A DNA stretch of 64,000 nt from an uncultured Cohaesibacter sp. (GCF_963682185.1 NZ_OY821667.1:3299501-3363500); one strand, 5' to 3'; numbered from the stretch's first letter, positions 1-8,819 are shown. Notes: generated from the letters alone by a model not told the origin. A program made the numbers and translations.

Positions 1-2575
1 CGCCATGCGTATCTGGCTCGATCCGATGTCCCTGAACCGTTATCAGCTGACGCCAACTGATGTGGTGAGTGCGGTGGAAGCTCAAAACACCACCGTGTCC
101 GTTGGTTCTTTGGGCACGCAGCCAACACCTGAAGGCCAGCAATTCACGGCCACGTTGACAGCGCAAAGTCAGCTGACCACCGTCGATCAGTTCAAGCAGA
201 TCTTGCTGAAAACCAATGATAATGGTGGCTCCGTCTATTTGGGTGACGTTGCCAAGGTGGAGATTGGACAGGAAGATTATGGCTCTAACTCAATTTTCAA
301 AGGGCTCAATGCATCTGGTTTCGGTATCAATCTGGCGACGGGTGCCAATGCGGTGGATACATCTGCTGCAGTGCGCGCGACAATGGAGAAGCTGAAAGGA
401 TCGCTGCCTGAAGGGGTCGAAGTGCGTTATGCCTATGACACCTCGCCCTTCGTGGAACTGTCGATCAACAAGGTTTATCACACGCTGGGTGAAGCGGTTG
501 TGCTGGTGGTGCTCGTTCTTTTGGTCTTCCTGCAGTCCTTCCGCGCCACTTTTGTTCCATTGATTGCAGTGCCCGTCGTGTTGCTGGGTACACTGGCTGT
601 CTTGGCCGTAACAGGCTTTACCATCAACACGCTAACGATGTTTGCGATGGTTTTGGCTATTGGCCTGTTGGTGGATGATGCCATCGTTGTGGTCGAGAAT
701 GTGGACCGCCTTATGCATGATCAAGGTGTGGGGCCAATGGAAGCAACCCGACGCAGTATGGGGCAAATTACCAGTGCCTTGATCGGTATCGTGGTTGTGC
801 TCTCGGCGGTGTTTTTCCCGATGGCCTTCTTCGGAGGATCGACCGGCGTGATCTATCGCCAGTTTTCCGTGACGATGATCGCCGCCATGGTGTTGTCTCT
901 CTTCGTGGCTCTAACCTTGTCGCCAGCCCTTTGTGCTCGCTTTTTGCGCAAGAAGAAAGAGGGCAAGGAAATCGCTCCGGCACGCTGGTTTAACGAAGGA
1001 TTTGAAAAGCTTTCCCGATCTTATGGCGCCACAGTGCGCTTCATCCTGAAAGCGCCCTTCACGATGCTTCTGGTCTTGGTGCTGGTCACAGGAGGCGCCT
1101 GGATGGTTTATGAGAGGATGAATTCCTCCTTCCTGCCGACGGAAGATCAGGGCATGCTGATGAGTCAGATCAAGCTGCCTGAGGGATCTACCTACAAGCA
1201 GACCAAAGAGGTTGTCTCGGAGGTGGAATCCTATTTGCTGAATGAAGAAGGGGATGCGATAGACGCGACTTTCGCGGCTCTGGGGTTTGGTTTTGGCGGC
1301 ACCGGTTCCAACCAGGCCATGATGTTCATCAAGCTCAAGGACTTCGATCAGCGCGAGGATAGCTCTCTGGACGCTGCCTCTGTTGCCCTTCGTGTCAATC
1401 AACATTTTGGCAGCAACCGACAGGCCCAGATTTTTGTCATGCAGCCTCCGGCTATCATGGGGTTGGGCAATTCGGGTGGTTTTTCGATGTATCTGGTCTC
1501 TCGGAATGGCAATAGCCATGACGAGTTGTCTGAAGCGGCAGACCAACTGGTCGCGCTCGCCCAGAAGGATGATCGGGTTCAGAATATTCGATCATCTGAA
1601 AATGAAGACGAAAGTGCCTTGCGCATCCTGATCGATCAGCCCAAAGCCGAGAGTTTCGGGGTGTCGCTGAGCAGCATTAACGCCATGCTCTCGGTTATCT
1701 TCTCGGGCACGGATGTGAACGACTTCGATTTAAATGGCAACCTGCGCCCTGTTATCGTTCAGGGGGCTGCAGACTACCGCATGCAGCCGGAAGATGTCGG
1801 TAAATGGTATATCAGCAACAGTGATGGCGATATGGTGCCATTCAGTGCTTTTGTTACCACGAAGTGGGAGCCTGTTGCGCCCAGTCTGGCACGCTACGAC
1901 GGGTCCTCGGCAATCAAGATCGATGGCTCGGCCGGACCAAACACCAGCTCTGGGCAGGCCATGGAGGCGATGGAAGAACTGGCAGAGCAGTTGCCAAGCG
2001 GATTTGGTGTGGAATGGACAGGGTTGAGCTATCAGGAGCGACAATCTGGTGAGCAGGCGCCAATGCTGTATGCGCTGTCATTCTTGATTGTCTTCCTGGC
2101 ACTTGCTGCTCTCTATGAGAGTTGGTCAATCCCGATCTCGGTTATGCTTGTTGTTCCCATCGGTATTTTTGGTGCCCTGTTGGCAGCATGGTTGTTTGGC
2201 CAATCCAATGATGTCTACTTCAAGGTGGGCATCCTGACGACGATCGGACTAGCCGCGAGAAACGCGATTTTGATCGTTGAATTCGCCGAAACGCTCTATA
2301 AGCAGGGGCATGATCTGGTAGAGGCTGCTGTGGAGGCTTCCCTGCAGCGGTTGCGTCCCATCATGATGACGGCGCTTACCTTCATTCTGGGTGTGCTACC
2401 CTTGGCTGTAGCCACAGGGGCGGGTGCTAACGCTCAGAATGCAATCGGTATCGGCGTCATTGGTGGCATGGTCGCGTCCACTTTTGTAGGCGTGCTCATG
2501 GTGCCGGTTCTCTATGTCGTGGTTCGTCGCCTCTTTGGTGAAAGACATGACGAGGAAACCGAAGCTAAGGCCTGA
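1..2575 (+). CDS. RND multidrug efflux transporter, inner-membrane pump subunit (5' truncated)
   Basis: AcrB/MexF-type proton-driven pump of the HAE1 family, which would work with a periplasmic adaptor and an outer-membrane channel. The window starts inside the gene. The 856 visible residues align by eye with AcrB from about residue 184 on, so roughly 180 N-terminal residues and the start codon lie to the left. The TM4 motif VDDAIVVVEN carries the Asp pair (fragment residues 224-225), and the C-terminal hydrophobic block is intact. The TM10 motif reads AARNAIL (Arg at fragment residue 752, codon 2258-2260), where AcrB has the proton-relay Lys940. The adaptor gene is presumably upstream, outside the window. 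A strong terminator follows. Substrate unknown. Confidence 0.93.
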   Translation, partial: AMRIWLDPMSLNRYQLTPTDVVSAVEAQNTTVSVGSLGTQPTPEGQQFTATLTAQSQLTTVDQFKQILLKTNDNGGSVYLGDVAKVEIGQEDYGSNSIFKGLNASGFGINLATGANAVDTSAAVRATMEKLKGSLPEGVEVRYAYDTSPFVELSINKVYHTLGEAVVLVVLVLLVFLQSFRATFVPLIAVPVVLLGTLAVLAVTGFTINTLTMFAMVLAIGLLVDDAIVVVENVDRLMHDQGVGPMEATRRSMGQITSALIGIVVVLSAVFFPMAFFGGSTGVIYRQFSVTMIAAMVLSLFVALTLSPALCARFLRKKKEGKEIAPARWFNEGFEKLSRSYGATVRFILKAPFTMLLVLVLVTGGAWMVYERMNSSFLPTEDQGMLMSQIKLPEGSTYKQTKEVVSEVESYLLNEEGDAIDATFAALGFGFGGTGSNQAMMFIKLKDFDQREDSSLDAASVALRVNQHFGSNRQAQIFVMQPPAIMGLGNSGGFSMYLVSRNGNSHDELSEAADQLVALAQKDDRVQNIRSSENEDESALRILIDQPKAESFGVSLSSINAMLSVIFSGTDVNDFDLNGNLRPVIVQGAADYRMQPEDVGKWYISNSDGDMVPFSAFVTTKWEPVAPSLARYDGSSAIKIDGSAGPNTSSGQAMEAMEELAEQLPSGFGVEWTGLSYQERQSGEQAPMLYALSFLIVFLALAALYESWSIPISVMLVVPIGIFGALLAAWLFGQSNDVYFKVGILTTIGLAARNAILIVEFAETLYKQGHDLVEAAVEASLQRLRPIMMTALTFILGVLPLAVATGAGANAQNAIGIGVIGGMVASTFVGVLMVPVLYVVVRRLFGERHDEETEAKA

Positions 2576-2622
2576 GGCGGATTGGGTTTGATATAGGCAA
2601 ACCGAGATCCTGAGATATTTTG

Positions 2623-2654
2623 AAAATGGCGCGCATGCATGTGCGCCATTTTTT
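2623..2654 (+). terminator. Rho-independent terminator after the RND gene
   Basis: A 10-bp perfect stem, AAAATGGCGC paired with GCGCCATTTT, encloses a short self-complementary loop and runs into a T tract. It lies 48 nt after the RND stop codon and separates the pump from the flagellar region. Confidence 0.85.
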
Positions 2655-3491
2655 GTAGATTGGAGCGCACGAAACCGCCAAATACTGCCTATTTTATCGA
2701 TGTGGGTCCAGCGCTTCATGTTTTGCTCATGCCCTCGTGGTTGCAATTTAGGAGCTAGCAGCACTGTCAAAAACCGTGTCGTTACTCTAACGAAAATGTG
2801 ATTCGATGCTCGATTCGATTGGTTGATCTGCCTGATTGCTCCCTCGTTCTTGTGGTTGGACATTGTGAGATATGCTGATATGGGGCCATTTTTCTGTGCA
2901 GAAATGGGGTATTTGCACCGAAAGAAAGCGGTGTTTTGTGTAGATATATATAAAAATATTTCCAATATTTTCCAATTCTGTCCAAATATAAATTCACGTA
3001 AAAATTGAATAATTTAATCCTTTAGTAATATATATTGACAAAATCCTAATTTGATTAGGAAGAACATAAAATATCCAAATTTTAAAAATTGTACGAAATA
3101 TAATTGATGTGAAATACTTAATAAATAGAATTTAAAATATAAAAATAAGTTAATAGTTATTAGTATTAATTAATTTAGCAGACTTATATGTAGTATATAT
3201 ATGTTTTAACGAAAATTAATTAGTATTAAATACTAAAAAAATTAAAATATATAATATATAATGGTAAAATAATTAAAATATACCAGAACAACAAATGTTT
3301 TATATTGACATAAAAATATTATACGTAAAATTTAAAAAAAATATAGTTAAAAATAGGAAATTGTAATTATATTGCGCTAAATTTTGATAGAATAGTTACC
3401 GTCACTTTTTGCTAGGCAAAAGATTCCGAGCCCATTGCAGATTTTTCCTAGAAAAGGTCAGAAAGAAACTGAAAAAAAACTTATAGTTACA
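2655..3491. other. Long non-coding spacer with an extremely AT-rich core (about 2945-3400)
   Basis: I see no credible gene here. From about 2945 to 3400 the DNA is almost only A and T, with many short A and T tracts, which is quite unlike the flanking coding DNA. TTTCCTA or its complement TAGGAAA occurs near 3353 and at 3442-3450, just before the sigma-factor promoter. Such DNA is typical of intrinsically curved or nucleoid-protein-bound promoter-upstream regions; that role is inference. Confidence 0.6.
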
Positions 3492-3517
3492 CGCCTGAAA
3501 GAGTTCGGTACAACGTT
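3492..3517 (+). promoter_or_regulatory. Predicted ECF-type promoter of the sigma-factor gene
   Basis: CGCCTGA (3492-3498), 15 nt, then CGTT (3514-3517). The same two blocks at the same spacing precede the three flagellin genes and flgD. Transcription would start near 3524, giving a leader of about 55 nt. If the adjacent sigma factor reads this element, the gene is autoregulated. Confidence 0.6.
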
Positions 3518-3579
3518 TTATTAGTAGGAAGAATTTTGTGAGGTGACTTCTTAAGCCTGAAACGTTGATGGACTGAACA

Positions 3580-4236
3580 ATGAAGAACGCAACCCTGCAA
3601 TCTGTTTCAAAATCGGACATGCCTGAGACGGTTACGACTAAGTCGCAACTATTGCAGGCACGCGATTTGGTTGCACTAAGTGATGATGAATTGCTTGGTT
3701 TGATCGCAATGGGACAGGAAGAAGCCTTTCAAGCACTCGTTGAGCGTCATATTGATCGTGGCTATGCGGTTGCTTATCGTATCTTGCAAGATGGTCCTGA
3801 GGCTGAAGATGTTCTACAGGATTCATTCCTTCAGGTGTGGACACGCAGGGGCACTTGGAAAGCAGGGCGGGCGAAATTCTCGACCTGGCTGTTCAAGGTT
3901 GTTACCAACCGCTGCATTGATCTGTTGCGTAAAAATAGAACGTCCGCCATGGACGAACTGCCTGATCTGAAAGATGACAGTTCAAACCAGTCGGCTGTTC
4001 TGGAGATGCAGGAGGCAATTGATCTGCTCGAAGGGGCTGTAGCCCAGCTGCCGGATCAGCAGCGCATTGCGATTGTCTTTTCCTACAACGAGAATATGAG
4101 CAACAGCGAAATAGCCGAGATAATGGAAACGAGCGTATCCGCAGTGGAATCCCTGCTCAAGCGCGGGCGTCAGAAATTGCGGCAAATACTCAAGGCTCAC
4201 AGCTCGGACATACTTTCTCTGTTTACTCAGCCTTAA
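3580..4236 (+). CDS. RNA polymerase sigma-70 family (ECF) sigma factor
   Basis: A 218-residue two-domain sigma factor of extracytoplasmic-function size. Region 2 spans about residues 40-112 (AEDVLQDSFLQVW, then KFSTWLFKVVTNRCIDLLRK) and region 4 about 150-208 (LPDQQRIAIVFSY, then the helix-turn-helix SNSEIAEIMETSVSAVESLL). Regions 1.2 and 3 are absent. The ATG at 3580 has only a weak ribosome site; Met13 (3616) is an alternative. The gene is not followed by a recognisable anti-sigma gene but by flagellins. Its own upstream region and those of four flagellar operons carry one shared two-block element, so I infer it directs filament-gene transcription. The exact ECF group is not assignable by eye. 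Confidence 0.9.
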   Translation: MKNATLQSVSKSDMPETVTTKSQLLQARDLVALSDDELLGLIAMGQEEAFQALVERHIDRGYAVAYRILQDGPEAEDVLQDSFLQVWTRRGTWKAGRAKFSTWLFKVVTNRCIDLLRKNRTSAMDELPDLKDDSSNQSAVLEMQEAIDLLEGAVAQLPDQQRIAIVFSYNENMSNSEIAEIMETSVSAVESLLKRGRQKLRQILKAHSSDILSLFTQP

Positions 4237-4265
4237 GCAAATTTTCCTGCAATGTGATTTAATTT

Positions 4266-4292
4266 CGCCCGGTTTGGCTATTGGCTCTCGTT
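4266..4292 (+). promoter_or_regulatory. Predicted ECF-type promoter of flagellin gene 1
   Basis: CGCCCGG (4266-4272), 16 nt, CGTTAGA (4289-4295). It lies just after the sigma-factor stop codon and 64 nt before the flagellin start, matching the blocks found before 3580, 5921, 7594 and 11773. I see no sigma-28 (TAAA-N15-GCCGATAA) promoter here. Confidence 0.6.
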
Positions 4293-4358
4293 AGAGACAG
4301 TAGGCGCACAGTATTTATATTACTATGCGTCAGCTGCCCCGTAACGAGGAGTTTGAGC

Positions 4359-5573
4359 ATGCCTGTTATTTCCACGAATATTGCCGCCACCATAGCTGTG
4401 CGATATTTGAACCAGAGTTCTAGCCGGCTATCTGACTCTATTTCCAAACTCTCAAGTGGGTCGCGCATCAGCCAAGCATCTGATGATCCGGCTGGCCTGG
4501 CGATCGCTACGGGCATGTCCTCAGATCTTTCCAGTCTGGAACAGGCCTCTGTGAATGCGTCAAACAGTCTGGCTCTGTTGCAAACGGCGGACGGCGGAGC
4601 GGCATCGGTATCCGAAATTCTGGAGCGCATGAAAAGCCTTGCATCACAGGCAGCTTCAGGCACGGTAACCGACGATGAGCGCAGCTATATTCAAACCGAA
4701 TTTGCAGCCCTGATGGAAGAGATCGACAGCATCAGCGAAAGCACACGCTATAATGGCGTCAGTTTGCTGGATGGTTCGAGCGATTATTCCGATGATACGG
4801 TGGAAACCGCAGCCGTTTTCAATAGTGGCGTATCTGGTGGCTATAGCGCAACCGCATCGACAGAAGATGTAAGCGCCAGCTTCTCGATCAATGGCACCAA
4901 GGTAACCGTGACCAGCCTTAGTGATGGGGCCAATGCAGAGGCGTTGTCAGCACAGGATCTGGCGGATGCTATCAATGCCTCCCTGCAAGAGCAGGGTGAC
5001 TATACGGTAGCGGCTTCGGTGGATGAGAGCGGAGCGCTTGTCTTCGCAGGAGAAGCAACCGGCGCCAGCGCAACGCTTGAGATCACAAATGTGACCGGAG
5101 ATAGCGGGCTGCTCGCTGCCATGGGACTTACTGAGGGGGCGGATGTCAAGGAACGGGGCACATCGGTTGAAGCCGTGACCACCGGCGCCAACGTGGTGGT
5201 GGGCGTTTCCGGCAATGACACGATCAATCTTTCTATTCAATCCTTAACAACAGACGCTCTCGGACTGTCCGGGTTGGATCTGTCTTCAGAGGACGGAGCG
5301 GCCAAGGCCCTGTCATTGCTTGATCTGGCGGTCGGTTCTGTCGCCAGCGCGCGTGCCGAGATTGGGGCAACCATGTCTCGCTTCGAGTTTCGTTCGCAGC
5401 AAATCGACACAAGCCTTGAAAATCTCGAGGCAGCACGGTCGGCTATCATGGATGTTGATATCGCCAAAGAGATGGCGAAAATGTCTTCCGAGAGGGTGCG
5501 CGTGCAAGCCGCAGCCGCTGCAGTGGCTCAGGCCAACAAGGTGCCGCAATATCTGCTCAAGTTGCTGCAATAA
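4359..5573 (+). CDS. Flagellin (paralogue 1)
   Basis: Filament subunit, 404 residues, exported through the flagellar type III system. It has a conserved N-terminal D0/D1 helix region (MPVISTNIAATIAVRYLN, then SSGSRISQASDDPAGLAIA), a central flagellin-IN-like segment at about 165-270 and a conserved C-terminal helix ending QYLLKLLQ. I start it at 4359 because AACGAGGAG lies 7 nt upstream and the protein then begins exactly like its paralogues; an in-frame upstream extension from 4281 has no homologous sequence. It contains no cysteine, in contrast to the next two copies, and is clearly more diverged from them than they are from each other. Confidence 0.95.
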   Translation: MPVISTNIAATIAVRYLNQSSSRLSDSISKLSSGSRISQASDDPAGLAIATGMSSDLSSLEQASVNASNSLALLQTADGGAASVSEILERMKSLASQAASGTVTDDERSYIQTEFAALMEEIDSISESTRYNGVSLLDGSSDYSDDTVETAAVFNSGVSGGYSATASTEDVSASFSINGTKVTVTSLSDGANAEALSAQDLADAINASLQEQGDYTVAASVDESGALVFAGEATGASATLEITNVTGDSGLLAAMGLTEGADVKERGTSVEAVTTGANVVVGVSGNDTINLSIQSLTTDALGLSGLDLSSEDGAAKALSLLDLAVGSVASARAEIGATMSRFEFRSQQIDTSLENLEAARSAIMDVDIAKEMAKMSSERVRVQAAAAAVAQANKVPQYLLKLLQ

Positions 5574-5668
5574 AGTCTTGTAGGAAGTCGCTCCTGCCTC
5601 TGTGATATTGCAATATGCAATGCGAAAAGAAATTAATGAAAATGGTGTTTACCAAGTATAGTTGCGCG

Positions 5669-5684
5669 TTAGTATTTTCTTAAC
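5669..5684. promoter_or_regulatory. CtrA-like half-consensus site
   Basis: TTAG, 7 nt, TTAAC resembles the alphaproteobacterial CtrA site TTAA-N7-TTAAC with one mismatch. It lies in the AT-rich spacer upstream of flagellin 2, where chance matches are easy. Confidence 0.25.
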
Positions 5685-5774
5685 CATGACAAATTTGTAC
5701 ATAGCCGCTTATATTTAGCCATTTTCCTCTGTTCGCGGGGCTTTTTGAAATCAGTGCGGCCTAAATGTTTATGG

Positions 5775-5789
5775 TTAACAATCAATTAA
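5775..5789. promoter_or_regulatory. CtrA-like site TTAA-N7-TTAA
   Basis: TTAA (5775-5778) and TTAA (5786-5789) are separated by 7 nt, which is the full CtrA consensus core. It lies 30 nt before the predicted -35 block of flagellin 2. CtrA controls motility genes in many alphaproteobacteria. The local AT-richness makes chance occurrence quite possible. Confidence 0.35.
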
Positions 5790-5818
5790 GTCGTTTAAAA
5801 ATAAATTAAAATAAATCT

Positions 5819-5845
5819 CGCCCGGTTTGCGGCGCCTGACCCGTT
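5819..5845 (+). promoter_or_regulatory. Predicted ECF-type promoter of flagellin gene 2
   Basis: CGCCCGG (5819-5825), 16 nt, CGTTACA (5842-5848). This is the best match in the family. The second block and the nucleotides before it (TGACCCGTTACA) are also shared with flagellin 3 (TGACTCCGTTACA). The start codon is 76 nt downstream. Confidence 0.6.
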
Positions 5846-5920
5846 ACATGTTTAAAGCGTGAAATATCGCATGTATTGGCACTGTTTAGTGAAGCCATTT
5901 TTTAGAGTCAGGATCGTACC

Positions 5921-7138
5921 ATGCCAGTAATCTCAACCAACACTGCTGCCAATACGGCAGTCCGCTACTTGAACATCAACTCAGACGACCAATCCAATTC
6001 GTTGGCCAAACTGGCCAGTGGGTCTGCCATTAACAAAGCGTCCGATGATGCGGCGGGTCTGGCTATCTCCACCAAGATTGGTACCGACGTTGCCGCCCTT
6101 GAGCAGGCATCAACCAACGCCTCCCACGCTGTGTCCGTTCTCTCTACCGCTGACGGTGGCGCATCCAACATTTCCGATATCGTCGAACGTATGAAGACCC
6201 TGGCGTCTCAATCCGCTTCCGGTACGGTGACTGACACGGAACGTGCCTACATCCAGGCTGAATTTGAAGAGCTACAGGACGAAATTGACGGCATCTGCGA
6301 ATCCACCCGCTACAACGGCCAGAGCCTGCTCGATGGGTCCAGTGATTTCGCGGTGGATGACACAACGACGGCAGCAGAGTTTGATACAGGATCGGCTGCA
6401 GGCCTTACCGCTCAAGCTTCTACCACAGATTTGACAGCCACCTTTACATTGAATGATGTTGAAATCACCATTTCGACTGAGACCGATGGGACTAATACAG
6501 CCGCACTGACAGCGCAAGAGCTTGCCGATACGATTAATGAGCAGCTTCAAGACGATGGCAATTACCAGATTGAAGCTTCGGTTGACGCCACATCAGGTAA
6601 TCTGGTTATTACGTCTCTTGCAACCGGCGACAATGCTGAAATCACGATCGAGGATACGGCCGGCAGCGCGGCAATACTGACCGCTTTGAACCTCGCAGCT
6701 GGCGTGGACTCAAGTGCGTCGGGCACGACCACCGAAGTCGACACCACTGGTGCTGAAATCGTTGTTGGTTCCACTTCTGCCGACACCATCAACCTTTCCA
6801 TCTCCACGTTGACATGCGAAGCACTGGGTATTGATGAACTCGATGTCTCTACCGAAGAAGGCGCTGCCGAAGCTCTGTCGATTCTGGATATGGCGATTGA
6901 TACAATTTCAGCGGCTCGCGCAGAAATGGGCGCAGAAATGTCACGTTTCGAGTTCCGCTCTGCCCAGATCGACACCAGCGTTGAAAACCTTGAAGCTGCT
7001 GAATCTGCAATCGCTGACGTGGACATCGCAGCTGAACAGGCAAGCTTGTCTTCTTCTTCTGTGAAGGTGCAGGCTGCCGTGGCCGCAGCAACGCAAGCCA
7101 ACGAGATGCCTCAGAACCTGCTGAGCCTTGTCCAGTAA
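5921..7138 (+). CDS. Flagellin (paralogue 2)
   Basis: Filament subunit of 405 residues with canonical N- and C-terminal helical domains (SSFDQ-type D1 region with SDDAAGLAIS; C-terminus QNLLSLVQ) and a central domain of about 165-290. It is nearly identical to paralogue 3. Its central part, DNA 6368-6756, shows no difference from 8041-8429 in the 389 nt I compared, including synonymous positions, whereas the 3' part differs more. It has two cysteines (DGICEST and LTCEALG), unusual for a filament protein. AGTCAGGATCGTACC upstream supplies AGGA as ribosome site. It has its own predicted promoter and is followed by a hairpin. Confidence 0.96.
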   Translation: MPVISTNTAANTAVRYLNINSDDQSNSLAKLASGSAINKASDDAAGLAISTKIGTDVAALEQASTNASHAVSVLSTADGGASNISDIVERMKTLASQSASGTVTDTERAYIQAEFEELQDEIDGICESTRYNGQSLLDGSSDFAVDDTTTAAEFDTGSAAGLTAQASTTDLTATFTLNDVEITISTETDGTNTAALTAQELADTINEQLQDDGNYQIEASVDATSGNLVITSLATGDNAEITIEDTAGSAAILTALNLAAGVDSSASGTTTEVDTTGAEIVVGSTSADTINLSISTLTCEALGIDELDVSTEEGAAEALSILDMAIDTISAARAEMGAEMSRFEFRSAQIDTSVENLEAAESAIADVDIAAEQASLSSSSVKVQAAVAAATQANEMPQNLLSLVQ

Positions 7139-7195
7139 TAGGATGATGAGAAGACACAATGGGCATTTCGTTCATTTGAAATTCTGAAAATCAAG

Positions 7196-7226
7196 AAGCC
7201 TCAGTCCAGAAATGGTCTGGGGCTTT
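7196..7226 (+). terminator. Probable terminator hairpin after flagellin 2
   Basis: AAGCCTCAGTCC pairs with GGTCTGGGGCTT across a 6-nt loop with one mismatch and one G-T pair. A short T run follows. It lies 57 nt after the stop codon. It is weaker than a classical terminator. Confidence 0.5.
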
Positions 7227-7488
7227 AGGCGCAAAATTCTAATCAAGCTGACAGTAGACATAGCAATGGAAAGACAAGAGGCTTCTTTCTTTACCAAGCG
7301 TTAAGCAACAATGAGCATTTCGTGAAAAGAGTAATTGGAAATTTTGAGTCAATATCTAGCGGGGAAATTAATATTTCCCGATTGGATTTCCTTGGAAAAT
7401 CGACTTCAATTATTAATAAAACGACCTGTTGCTACTTCAACTTTGTTGATGCTGCGTTAATAAGCATCCAAATTTTTGAAAATAAATC
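7227..7488. other. Spacer upstream of flagellin 3, no gene recognised
   Basis: AT-rich leader DNA between the hairpin after flagellin 2 and the flagellin 3 promoter. A TTTA-N7-TTAA sequence at 7290-7304 is a weak CtrA-like match. A 93-codon frame crossing this region runs through the promoter and into the start of flagellin 3 in another frame, and I do not accept it. Confidence 0.5.
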
Positions 7489-7489
7489 T

Positions 7490-7516
7490 TGCCTGAATTG
7501 GGCAATTGACTCCGTT
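7490..7516 (+). promoter_or_regulatory. Predicted ECF-type promoter of flagellin gene 3
   Basis: TGCCTGA (7490-7496), 16 nt, CGTTACA (7513-7519). The first block departs from CGCCYGR by one base (T for C at position 1). The start codon is 78 nt downstream, close to the distance for flagellin 2. Confidence 0.55.
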
Positions 7517-7593
7517 ACAGAAACAAGGCGCAGGAAAACGCGTCAATCCGCACTGAAAAAAACGCGGCTATCGTTTAGTACAGGAGTCCGACT

Positions 7594-8811
7594 ATGCCCG
7601 TAATTTCTACCAACACTGCAGCAAACACCGCAGTTCGTTATTTGAATTCCAACTCTGATGACCAGTCCAATTCTCTGGCAAAACTGGCCAGTGGTTCCGC
7701 CATTAACAAAGCGTCCGATGATGCGGCGGGTCTGGCTATCTCCACCAAGATTGGTACCGACGTTGCCGCCCTTGAGCAGGCATCAACCAACGCCTCCCAC
7801 GCTGTGTCCGTTCTCTCCACCGCTGATGGTGGCGCATCCAACATTGCTGACATCGTTGAACGTATGAAGACCCTGGCGTCTGAATCCGCTTCTGGTACGG
7901 TGACTGACACGGAACGCGCCTATGTACAGGCCGAATTTGAAGAACTGCAGGAAGAAATTGACGGCATCTGCGAATCCACCCGCTATAACGGCCAGAGCCT
8001 GCTCGATGGTTCCAGTGATTTCTCCGTGGATGATACGGAAACGGCAGCAGAGTTTGATACAGGATCGGCTGCAGGCCTTACCGCTCAAGCTTCTACCACA
8101 GATTTGACAGCCACCTTTACATTGAATGATGTTGAAATCACCATTTCGACTGAGACCGATGGGACTAATACAGCCGCACTGACAGCGCAAGAGCTTGCCG
8201 ATACGATTAATGAGCAGCTTCAAGACGATGGCAATTACCAGATTGAAGCTTCGGTTGACGCCACATCAGGTAATCTGGTTATTACGTCTCTTGCAACCGG
8301 CGACAATGCTGAAATCACGATCGAGGATACGGCCGGCAGCGCGGCAATACTGACCGCTTTGAACCTCGCAGCTGGCGTGGACTCAAGTGCGTCGGGCACG
8401 ACCACCGAAGTCGACACCACTGGTGCTGAGATCGTTGTTGGTTCCACTTCTGCCGATACCATCAACCTCTCCATCGATAGCCTGACCACTGAATCTTTGG
8501 GCATCGCAGATCTTGATGTATCCACTGAAGAGGGAGCTGCTGAAGCTCTGTCCGTTCTTGACCTGGCAATTGATCAGATCTCCGAAGCACGCGCCGAAAT
8601 CGGTGCAACCATGTCCCGCTTCGAGTTCCGTTCTGCCCAGATCGACACCAGCGTTGAAAACCTTGAAGCTGCACAGTCCGCAATTGCTGACGTGGACATC
8701 GCAGCAGAACAGGCAAACCTGTCTTCTTCCACTGTGAAGGTGCAGGCTGCCGTGGCCGCAGCAACTCAGGCAAACCAGATGCCTCAGAACTTGCTGAGCC
8801 TTATTCAGTAA
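7594..8811 (+). CDS. Flagellin (paralogue 3)
   Basis: Filament subunit, 405 residues, the same architecture and length as paralogue 2 and almost the same sequence. The start is fixed by ACAGGAGTCCGACT upstream. There is one cysteine (DGICEST). The differences from paralogue 2 cluster in the last third (SLTTESLGIADLDV in place of TLTCEALGIDELDV) and at synonymous sites in the first third, while the central domain is identical. This is the reverse of the usual flagellin pattern, where the surface-exposed middle diverges fastest. It is followed by a perfect hairpin and then fliD, which probably depends partly on read-through from this gene. Confidence 0.96.
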   Translation: MPVISTNTAANTAVRYLNSNSDDQSNSLAKLASGSAINKASDDAAGLAISTKIGTDVAALEQASTNASHAVSVLSTADGGASNIADIVERMKTLASESASGTVTDTERAYVQAEFEELQEEIDGICESTRYNGQSLLDGSSDFSVDDTETAAEFDTGSAAGLTAQASTTDLTATFTLNDVEITISTETDGTNTAALTAQELADTINEQLQDDGNYQIEASVDATSGNLVITSLATGDNAEITIEDTAGSAAILTALNLAAGVDSSASGTTTEVDTTGAEIVVGSTSADTINLSIDSLTTESLGIADLDVSTEEGAAEALSVLDLAIDQISEARAEIGATMSRFEFRSAQIDTSVENLEAAQSAIADVDIAAEQANLSSSTVKVQAAVAAATQANQMPQNLLSLIQ

Positions 8812-8819
8812 TGACTAGC

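Noticed and set aside
2396-2965. 189-codon minus-strand frame overlapping the RND gene end and its terminator
   Set aside because: It spans a strong terminator and changes composition abruptly; no domain and no ribosome site.
4266-5845. Sigma-28 (FliA) promoters before the flagellin genes
   Set aside because: I looked for TAAA-N15-GCCGATAA in these leaders and saw no good match; the shared two-block element has a different sequence.
7322-7603. 93-codon open frame before and overlapping the start of flagellin 3
   Set aside because: It crosses the predicted promoter and ends inside flagellin 3 in another frame; composition looks like random AT-rich DNA and no family is recognisable.
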